Positions 1 through 8,866 of a DNA stretch of 64,000 bases are shown in pieces (the first letter of the stretch is position 1; each line of letters begins with the position of its first letter). The position numbers and the translations under genes were made by a program. Source of the stretch: Nocardioides antri (GTDB lineage: Bacteria; Actinomycetota; Actinomycetes; Propionibacteriales; Nocardioidaceae); the NCBI RefSeq assembly GCF_008373765.1, contig NZ_VUJW01000003.1, forward strand, positions 1-64,000. The letters are read 5' to 3'. The notes under the pieces are model-generated. The model searched no databases, was not told the origin of the DNA, and worked only from the letters and a program-made list of their open reading frames with translations.

Positions 1-644
1 CCCGCCTCCGGCGGGGCCATCGGCATGCCCAACAGCGTCGGGCTCTGCCGAGCGACTCGACCCGCAGCGCACCGCTCTCGTGGTTATCGACGTGGTGCCT
101 TTCTTCGCCCGCGAATCGGCCTACGTGCGAGAGATCGTTCCGCGGGTGAACCGCATCGCCTCGGCGCTGCGCGACGCCGGTGGTGGCGTGGGTGGTCCCG
201 GGCTACAGCCATCCCACGGCGAAGGACCGTGAGTTCTACGGCACCGATGTCGCCGAGATGTACGCCCGCTCCGGCGACGACCGCGCCCCGATCGACCGGC
301 TGTGGCCCGACCTCGTGGTGGCCGAGCGTGACATCGCCGTCGAGAAGACCGCGTCGAGCGCCTACTTCCCCGGGCGCAGCCCGTTGCCCGCGCTACTCGC
401 GGAGCGCGACATCGACACGCTTCTCGTGACCGGCACGGTCACGAACGTCTGCGTGGAGGCCACCGTTCGCGACGCCAGCACCGAGGGGCTCCGGGTGATC
501 CTGGCTGATGCCTGCGCCGCGATGCGGACCCAGGACCACAACGCCACGTTGCACGTCGTGTATCGGACCTACGGCGACGTCCGGCCCACCGACGAGGTCG
601 TCGAGCTCATCCGCACAGCCACGTCACCGCGCGACCGCCGTTGA
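1..644 (+). pseudogene. Isochorismatase-like cysteine hydrolase, frameshifted and truncated at the window edge
   Basis: The reading frame is split. From base 2 to about 178 it encodes an N-terminal isochorismatase strand (ALVVIDVVPFFA, with the triad Asp) followed by a helix ending LRDAGG. It then runs out of frame, and the rest (AWVVPGYSHPT onward) is read from base 180 in a frame one base ahead. The second part holds the family Lys (VEKTASSAYF) and the nucleophilic Cys (VTNVCVEAT), so all three catalytic residues are present but in two frames. Family members hydrolyse amides or isochorismate; the substrate cannot be told. The slip falls in a G/T-rich run (about 176-195), so a sequencing error is as likely as a real pseudogene. 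The true start may lie left of the window. Confidence 0.7.
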
Positions 645-694
645 CCACATCCACCCCCCTCATCCGAGGAGCCGGAGCCGCGTGGGTCTCGCGC

Positions 695-926
695 GTTGCC
701 TGCAGTCGGTGCCGGGAGGTCGCTCCGGGCCAATCGGGGTGCCGCCGGCAACGAGACCCACCCACCCGTAGCAGCGTCGAACAGTCCGCTGTCCCACCAC
801 GCCGGGACCGGCCCGAAAATGGCGAGCCGGCGGCGGGGTCCCCGCTCTTGGCTCGGAGCGACCTCCCGGCACCGCCCCACCCACAGCGCGACACACACGT
901 ACGGCGCAGCACACCCAGCCGCGCTC
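695..926. repeat. Dispersed long inverted-repeat element, copy 1
   Basis: An imperfect palindrome fills the gap between the hydrolase and the SIS gene. Outer arms 708-733 and 848-873 (GGTGCCGGGAGGTCGC… / …GCGACCTCCCGGCACC) match at 25 of 26 positions. Asymmetric inner arms are at 734-748 and 827-847, with a loop of about 78 bases. A second copy in reverse orientation lies at about 49880-50118: its inner arms are identical to these after reverse complementing, and homology extends outside the arms (GTTGCCTGC on one side; CACACCCAGCC on the other). Two arm base pairs differ between copies with compensating changes on both arms. No convincing ORF is contained. Confidence 0.85.
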
Positions 927-934
927 CGCGCGGA

Positions 935-1969
935 TCAGTCCTCGACCAGCCCCAACCGGAGGTACTCCGCGGCGTAGGTCCCGTTGAGCAGGAGCGACGC
1001 GTAGCGGGCGACCTCACCCTCGGCCTCGGTGGTGACCTTCTCGACGCGCACCTCGCGGGCGCGCGCGGCCTCCTCGAGACGGCCGCGCTGCTCGCGGGCG
1101 GCGGGGTCGTCCGAGCCGTCGTCGAGGATGAGGAGGACAGGACGCCGCTCACTCCCCTGCTTGGTGCCGTCGGCGTAGGGGTCGGCGAAGACGTTGCGCG
1201 GCCGCGCGGCCTCGATGACCGGCAGCAGGTGCTCGGCGTCGCCGGCGACCGCCGTGCGTCCCGACGTACGACGGATCGACTCGGCGACCCGGCGTGCGGC
1301 GCGCGCGGCCAGCACCGAACCGCCCCAGACGACGGGCGAGGCGTCGGCGAGCGAGATGGCCAGCATCTTCGCGGGGTTGATGGAGATGTCGCGCTGCGGC
1401 GAGCAGGCGATGGCGACGTCGTCGAGCGCCTCGGCGACCGAGCCCGGGTCGCACGAGGGTCCGAGGGTGACCTGGTGCAGGAAGGACAGCATCACCACGG
1501 CCGTCGCGAGCTGGTCGCCGGTGCTGGTGGGCAGCACGCTGGTCCAGCGACCGGCCGCGTGCTGGGCGACGATCGACTCCTCGGGACAGGCCACGACGAC
1601 CTGGCAGCCGCGGCGGGCGGCCTCGGCGACGGCCGACGCCGTGCCGGTGTCGGAGCCGTCCGGCGCGAGCACGACCACCAGGTCCAGGCTGCCGGCCCAG
1701 CCGGGAAGGCCGCCCGACGGCCAGGCGACGAACGGCACCGGACACCACGGCTCGAGGACGGCGCGGAGCAGGCGGGAGTCGGGACCGGCGGCGATGACGG
1801 CGCGCGGCCGGGCGTCGGAGGCGCGGGTGACCGCCTCGGCGATCGCGTCCGTCGCGGCACCGGCCTCGCGGCGAACGCGGGCGCCGGACTCGGCGAGGGT
1901 CCGCAGGCGCAGGTCGGCGCTGCCGAGCGCGATCTCGTCGTCGAGGCGGGACTCGTCGAACCAGGTCAT
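935..1969 (-). CDS. SIS-domain protein, phosphosugar isomerase-like (TobH / Rv3256c-like)
   Basis: A 344-aa protein with a sugar-isomerase (SIS) fold signature in its N-terminal half (AVIAAGPDSRLLRAVLEP, then LDLVVVLAPDGSDTGT) and a C-terminal half like bacterial phosphoglucose/phosphomannose isomerases. It lies 13 bases downstream of the Trm112-like gene and in the same operon as manB, the order seen around Rv3256c/manB in mycobacteria. This points to a part in the fructose-6-P/mannose-6-P branch feeding GDP-mannose, but isomerase activity is not proven for this branch of the family. ATG start at 1969; TGA at 935-937. It abuts repeat copy 1 directly downstream. Confidence 0.7.
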   Translation of the reverse strand: MTWFDESRLDDEIALGSADLRLRTLAESGARVRREAGAATDAIAEAVTRASDARPRAVIAAGPDSRLLRAVLEPWCPVPFVAWPSGGLPGWAGSLDLVVVLAPDGSDTGTASAVAEAARRGCQVVVACPEESIVAQHAAGRWTSVLPTSTGDQLATAVVMLSFLHQVTLGPSCDPGSVAEALDDVAIACSPQRDISINPAKMLAISLADASPVVWGGSVLAARAARRVAESIRRTSGRTAVAGDAEHLLPVIEAARPRNVFADPYADGTKQGSERRPVLLILDDGSDDPAAREQRGRLEEAARAREVRVEKVTTEAEGEVARYASLLLNGTYAAEYLRLGLVED

Positions 1970-1982
1970 GGCAGCAGGCCGC

Positions 1983-2162
1983 TCAGCGGGTCGACCGAGC
2001 CTCGTCGACGAGGAGCACCGGTATCCCGTCGCGGACCGGGTAGGCGAGGCCGCAGCCCTGGCAGACGAGCTCCACCTGCTCCCCCTCGGTGAGCGCGAGC
2101 TCGCCGTGACACGCGGGGCACACGATGATCGCCAGCAGCTCGGGCGAGATGCCGGCGCTCAC
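1983..2162 (-). CDS. Trm112 / YcaR-type small zinc-ribbon protein
   Basis: A 59-aa protein beginning MSAGISPELLAIIVCPACHG. It has two Cys pairs (CPAC and CQGCG) about 20 residues apart and the family's C-terminal YPVRDGIPVLL, which marks the Trm112/YcaR fold. Eukaryotic Trm112 activates methyltransferases; the role of the bacterial protein is poorly defined. The GTG start overlaps the manB stop (GTGA), so translation is probably coupled. The gene is too short for many ORF callers but the motif match is clear. Confidence 0.88.
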   Translation of the reverse strand: MSAGISPELLAIIVCPACHGELALTEGEQVELVCQGCGLAYPVRDGIPVLLVDEARSTR

Positions 2163-3538
2163 TTCCCGCTCCTGATGATCGAAAGGACCTCGTCACGGAT
2201 CGCGGCCATGGTGGTGTCGTCCTTCCCCTCGGCGTTGAGCCGCAGCAGCGGCTCGGTGTTGGAGGCGCGCACGTTGAACGCCCAGTCGGCGGCGACGACG
2301 CTGAGACCGTCGAGGTGGTCGATCTCGACCCCTTCGGCACCGGCGCGGGCGGCGAAAGTCTCTTCCAGCTCGGCGAGCACCGCCAACTGATCGGCGACCT
2401 CCGAGTTGATCTCGCCGCTCATCGGGTAGCGCTCGTACTCCGCGAGCAGCTCCGACAGCGGCTTGTCGGTCTCGGCCAGCGCGGCGAGCGCGTGCAGGGC
2501 GGCGAGCATCCCGGAGTCGGCACGCCAGAAGTCCCGGAAGTAGAAGTGGCCGCTGTGCTCGCCGCCGAAGATGGCGTCGGTCTCGGCCATCGTCGCCTTG
2601 ATGAACGAGTGGCCGACCCGGGTGCGCAACGGCTTGCCGCCGAGCTCGGCGACGATCTCGGGCACGGCGCGGCTGGTGATCAGGTTGTGGATGATCGTCG
2701 AGCCCGGCTCCTTGGCGAGCTCGCGGGCGGCGATGAGCGCCGTGAGCGTCGACGGCGAGACGCCGCGGCCACGCTCGTCGACCAGGAAGCAGCGGTCGGC
2801 GTCGCCGTCGAACGCCAGCCCGATGTCGGCCTGCTCGGCGAGCACCCGCTGCTGCAGGTCGACCAGGTTGGCCTCGTCGATCGGGTTGGCCTCGTGGTTG
2901 GGGAAGGTGCCGTCGAGCTCGAAGTACATCGGGACCAGGTCCACCTGGTCGGCGAGCCGCTCGAAGACGGCGGGCGCGGTGTGGCCGGCCATGCCGTTGC
3001 CGGCGTCGACCACGACCTTCAGCTTGCGGCCGGCAACGGGGGCGAGCGCGAGCAGGTGCGCGGCGTACGCCTGGAGCACGTCGTGGCTCGAGATCGAGCC
3101 GGTGCGGTTCGACCCCGCCGGGGCGCCCTTGACGACGAGGTCGCGGATCTCGGCGAGCCCGCTCTCGAGCCCGACCGGCTGGGCGTACGCGCGGCACATC
3201 TTGATGCCGTTGTACTGCGCCGGGTTGTGGCTGGCGGTGAACATCGCGCCCGGCAGACCCAGGTGTCCCGACGCGAAGTAGAGCTGGTCGGTCGAGGCCA
3301 GTCCGATCATCGTGACGTCGGCGCCGGCGCTGGTCGCGCCGTCGGCGAACGCGCCGGCGAGGTCCGGCGAGCTGGGACGCATGTCGTACCCGATCACCAT
3401 CGACGTCACTCCCAGCACCTGGACGTAGGCCCGGCCGGTGGCGCGGGCGAAGTCCTCGTCGAGCTGGTCCGGAACGGTCCCGCGGACGTCGTAGGCCTTG
3501 AAGACCGCGTTGACGTTGTCAGGCGAGGTCGTCGACAT
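2159..3538 (-). CDS. manB: Phosphomannomutase / phosphoglucomutase
   Basis: A 459-aa member of the alpha-D-phosphohexomutase family. It carries the phosphoserine loop TASHNP (about residue 101), the metal loop DGDADR (about 245), the sugar-binding loop GEHSGH (about 325) and the phosphate-binding RASNTEP (about 427), so it should be active. It interconverts mannose-6-P and mannose-1-P (or the glucose equivalents), and ManC elsewhere in the window would turn the product into GDP-mannose. It heads a manB – Trm112-like – SIS operon. A TAGGTT -10 box (3551-3546) lies 7 nt upstream of the ATG, so the mRNA is probably leaderless. Confidence 0.93.
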   Translation of the reverse strand: MSTTSPDNVNAVFKAYDVRGTVPDQLDEDFARATGRAYVQVLGVTSMVIGYDMRPSSPDLAGAFADGATSAGADVTMIGLASTDQLYFASGHLGLPGAMFTASHNPAQYNGIKMCRAYAQPVGLESGLAEIRDLVVKGAPAGSNRTGSISSHDVLQAYAAHLLALAPVAGRKLKVVVDAGNGMAGHTAPAVFERLADQVDLVPMYFELDGTFPNHEANPIDEANLVDLQQRVLAEQADIGLAFDGDADRCFLVDERGRGVSPSTLTALIAARELAKEPGSTIIHNLITSRAVPEIVAELGGKPLRTRVGHSFIKATMAETDAIFGGEHSGHFYFRDFWRADSGMLAALHALAALAETDKPLSELLAEYERYPMSGEINSEVADQLAVLAELEETFAARAGAEGVEIDHLDGLSVVAADWAFNVRASNTEPLLRLNAEGKDDTTMAAIRDEVLSIIRSGK

Positions 3539-3582
3539 GACCGCAAACCTAGTGCACGTCGCCAGCGGCGATAAGAGCAGCC

Positions 3583-3942
3583 TCAGTCGCTGGTGAGCAC
3601 CCGCAGGTGACCGCGGCGCCCGACCTCGCGACCGGTCTCCTGGGCCGGTGCGGTGGCCGGTGCGCTGACCGGCCGCGCGGCCTCGCGCACGGCGTCGGCG
3701 AGGGCGAGCAGGTCGTCCTCGGTGGGGCCGGGCAGCGCCTGGTCGAGTGACAGCCGCAGGACCTCCCAGCCGCGCGGGGCGGACAGCCGCTCGCTGTGGA
3801 ACGAGCAGAGGTCGTAGGCATGCGGCTCGGCATAGGTCGCCAGCGGTCCGAGGACGGCGGTCTTGTCGGCGTAGACGTAGGTGAGCGTCGCGACCGCGGA
3901 ACGGGCGCAGGCGGTGCGCGAACAGCGCCGGGCGAGACTCAC
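3583..3942 (-). CDS. DUF3499 family protein
   Basis: A 119-aa protein starting MSLARRCSRTACARSAVATL and continuing YVYADKTAVLGPLATYAEPH and YDLCSFHSERL. Conserved Cys/His residues (two Cys near residues 7-12, then CSFH) suggest a small zinc-binding fold. This is the DUF3499 family found next to manB in actinobacteria (Rv3258c position); function unknown. The C-terminal 45 residues are low-complexity (Ala/Pro/Arg). GTG at 3942 is chosen because TACCGT (3955-3950) sits 7 nt upstream, giving a leaderless start, and because the conserved CSR motif begins right after it. Divergent from the metallopeptidase-family gene. Confidence 0.85.
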   Translation of the reverse strand: MSLARRCSRTACARSAVATLTYVYADKTAVLGPLATYAEPHAYDLCSFHSERLSAPRGWEVLRLSLDQALPGPTEDDLLALADAVREAARPVSAPATAPAQETGREVGRRGHLRVLTSD

Positions 3943-3993
3943 GCGGCAGACGGTACCCCGTCGCAGGTGGTGTGCCGGATAGGCTCGCGGCTC

Positions 3994-4458
3994 GTGGAGG
4001 ACGTGGTGGAGGGGTGGGCCGAGGAGCCCGTACGACGCTCCCGGCGCGACCGCCGCGGCCGGGGCATGCGAGGCCCCGCCGCGATGGGTCACGTCGCGGC
4101 CGGCCGGCCCCCCAGGCCCGGCACCCGGCGGGACGCGTTCGACCGGCTGGTGCTCGACATCGTCACCGACATCGAGGAGCGGTGGGCGGACCGGCTCGGC
4201 CTGGTGGAGTACGCCGTCGAGGACACCCCGCAGCTGCCCGACGACTGGGAGCCGGGGTCGGTGCCCTTGTCGTCGCTGGTCCGCGGGTCGGGCTCGACGC
4301 CGACCCGGCTGGTCGTGTTCCGCCGCCCGATCGAGCACCGCGCCGCGGACCGCGCCGACCTGGAGGCGATGGTCCTCACCGTCCTGGTCGAGCAGGTCGC
4401 CGACCTGCTCGGGATCGACCCGTCCCAGGTCGACCCGCGCTACCCAGACGTGGACTGA
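3994..4458 (+). CDS. Zincin-like metallopeptidase family protein lacking HExxH
   Basis: A 154-aa protein with an Arg-rich start (RRSRRDRRGRGMRGP), then FDRLVLDIVTDIEERW, and ending with VLVEQVADLLGIDPSQ and VDPRYPDVD. The layout matches the metallopeptidase family (PF06262-like) next to DUF3499 in actinobacteria (Rv3259 position). Where related families have HExxH, this protein reads VLTVLVEQVADLLG, with no His, so it is unlikely to be a zinc protease. GTG 3994 is favoured: TAGGCT (3980-3985) lies 8 nt upstream and the Arg-rich motif then falls near residue 14, as in relatives recalled from Streptomyces. Confidence 0.72.
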   Translation: MEDVVEGWAEEPVRRSRRDRRGRGMRGPAAMGHVAAGRPPRPGTRRDAFDRLVLDIVTDIEERWADRLGLVEYAVEDTPQLPDDWEPGSVPLSSLVRGSGSTPTRLVVFRRPIEHRAADRADLEAMVLTVLVEQVADLLGIDPSQVDPRYPDVD

Positions 4459-4471
4459 GCGCGCCGGACCA

Positions 4472-5920
4472 CTACTCCGGACGGACCACAGGGATCTCGG
4501 CGTCGACGGCGGCGGCCCGCATCCGCAGCACACCGATCCGGTCCCCGGTCAGCACGACCGTGCCGGCGATCGAGGTGTTCCTCGGGTCGATCGTCACGAG
4601 CACGGCGTCGTCGGGGAGCTCGAGGCTGTAGCCGCGGTCGGCGTCGACCTCGACCACCTTCTCGTCGAGGAGCACCTCGCCGCGGGCGTCGGTCGCGGTC
4701 ACGCGGACGGTGCCGGTCCGCTCGGCACCGGCGAGCGCGAGCAGCTTGGGGCCGGCGGGCACGACCGCGGTCGTGAGCTGGTTCTGCTCGACGGCCGTCA
4801 CCGGCGCGACCAGCCCGAGGTCGTCGTCGAGCAGCCGCACGGACGCCACGAGCGGTTGCTCCGACACCACCTGGAGCCCGAGGGCGCCTTGGGCCGCCTC
4901 CTCCGTGAGCACGTTCGAGAGCGGCACCTGCCGGACGGTGCCGGCGGGGACCACGACGTCGTCGAGGCCGGCCGGCGTGAAGACGGCGCTGTCCGACACG
5001 ACCCGTACGGTCGCCCGCGCCTCGTCCGCTCCCGGGTTGAAGAGGTGGACCTCCCCGGAGCTGTCGGGGGGCACGCCGAGGAGGAGGTTCTCGGTCGCCG
5101 GCTCCGCCTGTGCGGGCAGGAAGTCGATCCGCGGCGTGCCTCGTCCGAGCGGGTCGTAGGTGTGACGCACCGTGGGGACGACGCGGCCCCGAACCACGGT
5201 GAGGTGGGCGGCGAGCGTGCCACGGCGCGGGACCAGATCGGACAGGTCGAGGCGCATCACCTGCTGACCGGGCACCCGGATGCCGTGGAGCTCCTCCGCC
5301 TCGACCAGCAGGCCGCGCCGGCCGTAGAGCGCGATCTCGACGACGGCCGGGCCGGTGTCGGGGTTGACGAGCTCGATGGACGAGGCGTTCTTGGCAGCGG
5401 CGCCGAGGCCGACGTACCACTCGTCGTACGACGGGCCACGGCACTCCGCCGCGGCGCGCGCCTCGCCGGTCCGGCCCGCCACCAGGCCAGGCGCGGCCGC
5501 GTCCGTGCCCGTGACGAGGACGTCGCCGTCGGTGGCGACCGTGGTCAGCCGGCCCGACTCGACGTCGACGGGACTGAGCTCGCGCAGGGTCGCCGCGTCG
5601 TCGGCGGCAGCGTGGACGGCGACCTCTCCGCCGCTCATCCGGGGCAACCGCGACACGACCACGTCGCCGGCCGTGCTGCTCGACGCCGCCGCGCAGACGA
5701 CCGAGGCGTCGGTGAGCCGCGCGGCGGACGGCGGGGCGTCCGGGTAGGGCTCGGTGTCGTCGCCGCGGATGAGCGCGACCGCGAGCACGACGACGGTTGG
5801 CAGCACCATGCCGAGCACGACGAGGACGTCGACCTTGCGGCTGCTCGCGAGACCGCGGCGGCCCGGAGCCGTCGCCCCGGCCCGGTCCGCCCGGCGGCCC
5901 TGCTGCTGCTCGTCGCTCAT
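4472..5920 (-). CDS. DUF5719 family membrane-anchored protein
   Basis: A 482-aa protein with a short charged N-terminus, one transmembrane helix (about residues 29-51, VLVVLGMVLPTVVVLAVALI) and a long extracytoplasmic part with repeated beta-rich segments (LFNPGADEARATVRVVS and similar), as in DUF5719. No catalytic motif was found. The ATG overlaps the stop of the upstream glycosyltransferase (ATGA), so the two are co-translated and may work together at the envelope. This pair sits between WhiB2 and the metallopeptidase-like gene, as recalled for other actinobacteria. Confidence 0.78.
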   Translation of the reverse strand: MSDEQQQGRRADRAGATAPGRRGLASSRKVDVLVVLGMVLPTVVVLAVALIRGDDTEPYPDAPPSAARLTDASVVCAAASSSTAGDVVVSRLPRMSGGEVAVHAAADDAATLRELSPVDVESGRLTTVATDGDVLVTGTDAAAPGLVAGRTGEARAAAECRGPSYDEWYVGLGAAAKNASSIELVNPDTGPAVVEIALYGRRGLLVEAEELHGIRVPGQQVMRLDLSDLVPRRGTLAAHLTVVRGRVVPTVRHTYDPLGRGTPRIDFLPAQAEPATENLLLGVPPDSSGEVHLFNPGADEARATVRVVSDSAVFTPAGLDDVVVPAGTVRQVPLSNVLTEEAAQGALGLQVVSEQPLVASVRLLDDDLGLVAPVTAVEQNQLTTAVVPAGPKLLALAGAERTGTVRVTATDARGEVLLDEKVVEVDADRGYSLELPDDAVLVTIDPRNTSIAGTVVLTGDRIGVLRMRAAAVDAEIPVVRPE

Positions 5921-8805
5921 CGCCTGCTCCTGCGGATCGTCGGGAGGCCGAGCACCGCCACGACCGGGATCGCGAGCGCCTGGAGCACCAGGAGCACGAT
6001 CCGGGGCCACGACCGCGGGCCCTCGACCGACTCCGGCTCGGGCTCGCGGATCACCAGCCAGGCGCGGGTCGACCGGTCCTCGGCACTCGCCCGGACCAGG
6101 CCTGCCGTCGCGTCGAGGCGGGTCGCCACGGCGCCGTCGGCCGGCGCGGGCTGCACGACGTAGCGGATGCCGCGCTCGGTGAGCGCGTCGACGGCCTCCG
6201 GCGACGGCGCGGTGGCGATGGTGCCGACCAGTTCGGTGACCTCCTCGTCCTCGGCGGTCAGCGCAGCGATCTCGTCGTCCCCGACCGTCGGCCCGTCGCC
6301 CCGCTCGACCGCGTAGGTCAGGCCCCGCGCGACCGTGCCGCGGACGACCAGGATGCCGCGCTCGGAGGCCTTCTCCGCCTCCTGCGACATGTAGACGGGG
6401 ATGCCGCTCTCCGGGTGGGACTCCAGGTCGTCGCCGCCCGACACCGCGAACCACGCCAGCCCTGCGACCGGGACGATCGCGGCGACGAGGCCGACCACGG
6501 CGGTCGCGCCCTGCGCGAGGCGGGGCAGCACGAGCGGCGAGGGTGAGCGGTCGGTGAGGGCGAGGCCCCCGAGGACGGCGGCGGTGACCCAGCTGCCGTG
6601 GAGGACCAGGAGCACCGGACCGAGGCCCGCCTGCTGGCTGGCCGCGCCGGTCAGGTCGACGTCCCAGAGGCCGAGCGGCACGGCCACGACGGCCGAGACC
6701 GCGGCGACGAGCCAGCACAGGACGACACCGATCCGCGTCGCACGCGGGATCAGCGCCAGCAGGGCGAGCACCGGCAGCACGAGGCCGAGCGCCAGGGGCG
6801 CGCCGAGGTCGCCGAACCGGCCGGCGAGCAGGTCCAGGCCGTCGGTCGCCGGAGTCGGCCACCGGCCGACGTCGAGGAACAGGCCGCCGGCCGCGCCCTC
6901 CCAGACGGCGGGGAGCCACCACGGCGCGAGCAGCAGCGCCGGCACGGCGAGCGCGGTCGCCGGCGGACCCCAGACCGAACGGTCCCGCACCGCACCGCGG
7001 ACGACCACGGCCGAGGACGCGACGACGACCGCTCCGAGGACGGCGCAGAGCCACCACATCACCGGTGCGACGGCGGTCAGCAGCGAGAGCAGGAAGCCGA
7101 CCCGCCAGGCGGCACGCCAGCGGCGCGAGGCCTCGGGCTCGGCGAAGCCGAGGGCGGCGTGCGCGAGCCACGGCAGCAGCGCCGCCGCGACGACCACGCC
7201 CCACCGTCCGCTTCCCCACGCCCCCGCGACCAGCGGGACCAGGGCATAGGTGACCGAGCCCCAGAGCAGGAGCCACCGCGGGGCGCCGTACCGACTGATC
7301 AGCCGCCCGACCACCCGCAGGAACCGCCAGGCTCCCCACAGCGCGATCGGGGCGGCGGCGACGAGCAGCACCGTCATCGTGGTCACCGTGCCGAGGACCG
7401 TCGCGAGGAGCGCCAGCGGCAGGACGTACGGCGGCGCGGGCACCGCGCTGCCGAAACCGACCGGGTGCCAGCTCTCGTAGTGCAGCGCCCACCAGTCGCC
7501 GGCGCCGTCCGGGACGGGGGAGAGCGCACCCCCGCTCACCGCGCCGAAGGCGTCCCGCGCGCCGATCACGAACGCGACGGCCGTCAGCGCGAGCGCGACC
7601 GCGACCGGGTCGCTGAGGAAGCGGGCGACGATGCCGGTGTCCTCGAACTCCTCGTCCTCGTCGGTCCGGTGACGGGCGACCGGGGGCGACGGGTCCCGCT
7701 CGGCCGCCGCGGCGCGGCGCCGCTCGGCCACGTCGGCGGCCTGGTTGGTAGCGGCCCCGGCGAGATCGCTGAGGAAGTCGAGCCCGTGCCGGTAGGGCAG
7801 CCACCACGGCGCGAGCAGGCGGCCCACCCGCGCGTGATCGGGCTCGGTGACCTGGCGCTGCCGACGCTCCTTCCGAGCCGCGAGCAGCGCACCGGGTCGG
7901 CCGTAGACCGAGACCAGGGCCGCGAGCTCGTCGAGCGCCTCGCCGACCGAGCGGACGACGAGGAAGCCCAGCATCCGGAGCAGCGAGCCGAGCGCGAGCC
8001 GGACGACCTGGAGCGGCAGGACCGCCGTGCGGCAGTTGGCGAGCAGGGTGAACAGCGCCGCGCGGCGCTCCTGGTAGTGCGTGTGGCGGCCGGTGAGGGG
8101 CGTACGGCGCACGCCCCGGTGCGCGGCCTCGGCGTGGAACACGACGGCCTGCGGCACCACCAGCGTCGTGTGACCCGCCGCGGCGGCGCGCCAGCCGAGG
8201 TCGACGTCGTTGCCGAACATCGGCAGGTGCTCGTCGAACCCGCCGAGGCTCTCGAGCACGGAGCGCCGGACGAGCATCCCGGCGGAGTTGACCGCGAGCA
8301 CCTCGCGGACCTCGTCGTGCTGGCCCTGGTCGTACTCACCGCGCTCGAGGCCGGTCTCCCGCCGGCCGGTGCCGCTCATGGTGACGCCCACCTCGACCAA
8401 CCGCTTCAGCGACGGCCACTCCCGCAGCTTCGGCCCGAGGAAGGCGGCCTGGGGGTGCCGCTCGGCGGCCCGCAGCAACTGCTCGAGCGCGTCGGGCGCC
8501 GGGTTGCTGTCGTCGTGCAGGAGCCAGACCCACTCGGTGGCGGTTCCCTGCTCACGCGCCGCGGCGAGGGCCAGCGCGACCGCCTGCGGGTACGACGTGC
8601 GGCCGCTCTCCTGCAGGAGCGTGACCGGCACGGCCGGCTCGGCCGCGAGCGCGGACCGGATCAGCTCGGCGCTGCCGTCCTTGCTGCCGGTGTCGACGGC
8701 GATGACGCCGGCGACGGGCGCGGACTGGGAGCGGATCCCGTCCAGCACCGCGGGCAGCCACGACGCGCCGTCGTGGCTGACGAGCACCACGGAGACGTCG
8801 GACAC
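5917..8805 (-). CDS. Large membrane glycosyltransferase, family 2 domain plus multi-pass region
   Basis: A 962-aa protein. Residues 1 to about 290 are a GT-A family 2 domain: VVLVSHDGASWLPAVLDGI, IAVDTGSKDGS, then WVWLLHDDSNPAPDALEQLL with the metal-binding DD pair. A linker (about 290-395) leads into a long hydrophobic region (about 400-950) with roughly a dozen membrane helices. It probably transfers a sugar from a lipid or nucleotide donor at the membrane to a cell-wall acceptor; the sugar is unknown. It is translationally coupled to the DUF5719 gene. GTG start; TAGGCT (8819-8814) 8 nt upstream suggests leaderless transcription. Confidence 0.85.
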   Translation of the reverse strand: MSDVSVVLVSHDGASWLPAVLDGIRSQSAPVAGVIAVDTGSKDGSAELIRSALAAEPAVPVTLLQESGRTSYPQAVALALAAAREQGTATEWVWLLHDDSNPAPDALEQLLRAAERHPQAAFLGPKLREWPSLKRLVEVGVTMSGTGRRETGLERGEYDQGQHDEVREVLAVNSAGMLVRRSVLESLGGFDEHLPMFGNDVDLGWRAAAAGHTTLVVPQAVVFHAEAAHRGVRRTPLTGRHTHYQERRAALFTLLANCRTAVLPLQVVRLALGSLLRMLGFLVVRSVGEALDELAALVSVYGRPGALLAARKERRQRQVTEPDHARVGRLLAPWWLPYRHGLDFLSDLAGAATNQAADVAERRRAAAAERDPSPPVARHRTDEDEEFEDTGIVARFLSDPVAVALALTAVAFVIGARDAFGAVSGGALSPVPDGAGDWWALHYESWHPVGFGSAVPAPPYVLPLALLATVLGTVTTMTVLLVAAAPIALWGAWRFLRVVGRLISRYGAPRWLLLWGSVTYALVPLVAGAWGSGRWGVVVAAALLPWLAHAALGFAEPEASRRWRAAWRVGFLLSLLTAVAPVMWWLCAVLGAVVVASSAVVVRGAVRDRSVWGPPATALAVPALLLAPWWLPAVWEGAAGGLFLDVGRWPTPATDGLDLLAGRFGDLGAPLALGLVLPVLALLALIPRATRIGVVLCWLVAAVSAVVAVPLGLWDVDLTGAASQQAGLGPVLLVLHGSWVTAAVLGGLALTDRSPSPLVLPRLAQGATAVVGLVAAIVPVAGLAWFAVSGGDDLESHPESGIPVYMSQEAEKASERGILVVRGTVARGLTYAVERGDGPTVGDDEIAALTAEDEEVTELVGTIATAPSPEAVDALTERGIRYVVQPAPADGAVATRLDATAGLVRASAEDRSTRAWLVIREPEPESVEGPRSWPRIVLLVLQALAIPVVAVLGLPTIRRSRR

Positions 8806-8866
8806 GAGGAGCGAGCCTAGCGACGCCAGGCCAGGGCTCCGAATGCGAGCCGCTGTGCGGCTGTGG

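Noticed and set aside
170-200. Programmed frameshift in the isochorismatase-like gene
   Set aside because: No slippery heptamer, stop-codon arrangement or downstream structure was apparent, and the family is not known for it.
695-926. CRISPR or coding origin for the repeat element
   Set aside because: Only one palindrome per site, no spacer-repeat periodicity, and the ORFs over it are unlike any protein and not shared between copies.
641-2092. A 483-aa open frame on the plus strand
   Set aside because: It runs antisense across the repeat and the SIS gene; no family motif, composition of a GC-rich shadow frame.
3796-3993. Longer N-terminus for the metallopeptidase-family protein
   Set aside because: It would read antisense through the DUF3499 gene, and the leaderless -10 box at 3980-3985 sets the start at 3994.
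4472-7807. An 1111-aa single frame joining DUF5719 to an upstream Arg/Pro-rich segment
   Set aside because: The upstream part is a shadow of the glycosyltransferase read in another frame; the ATGA overlap at 5917-5920 and clean N-terminus define the true start at 5920.
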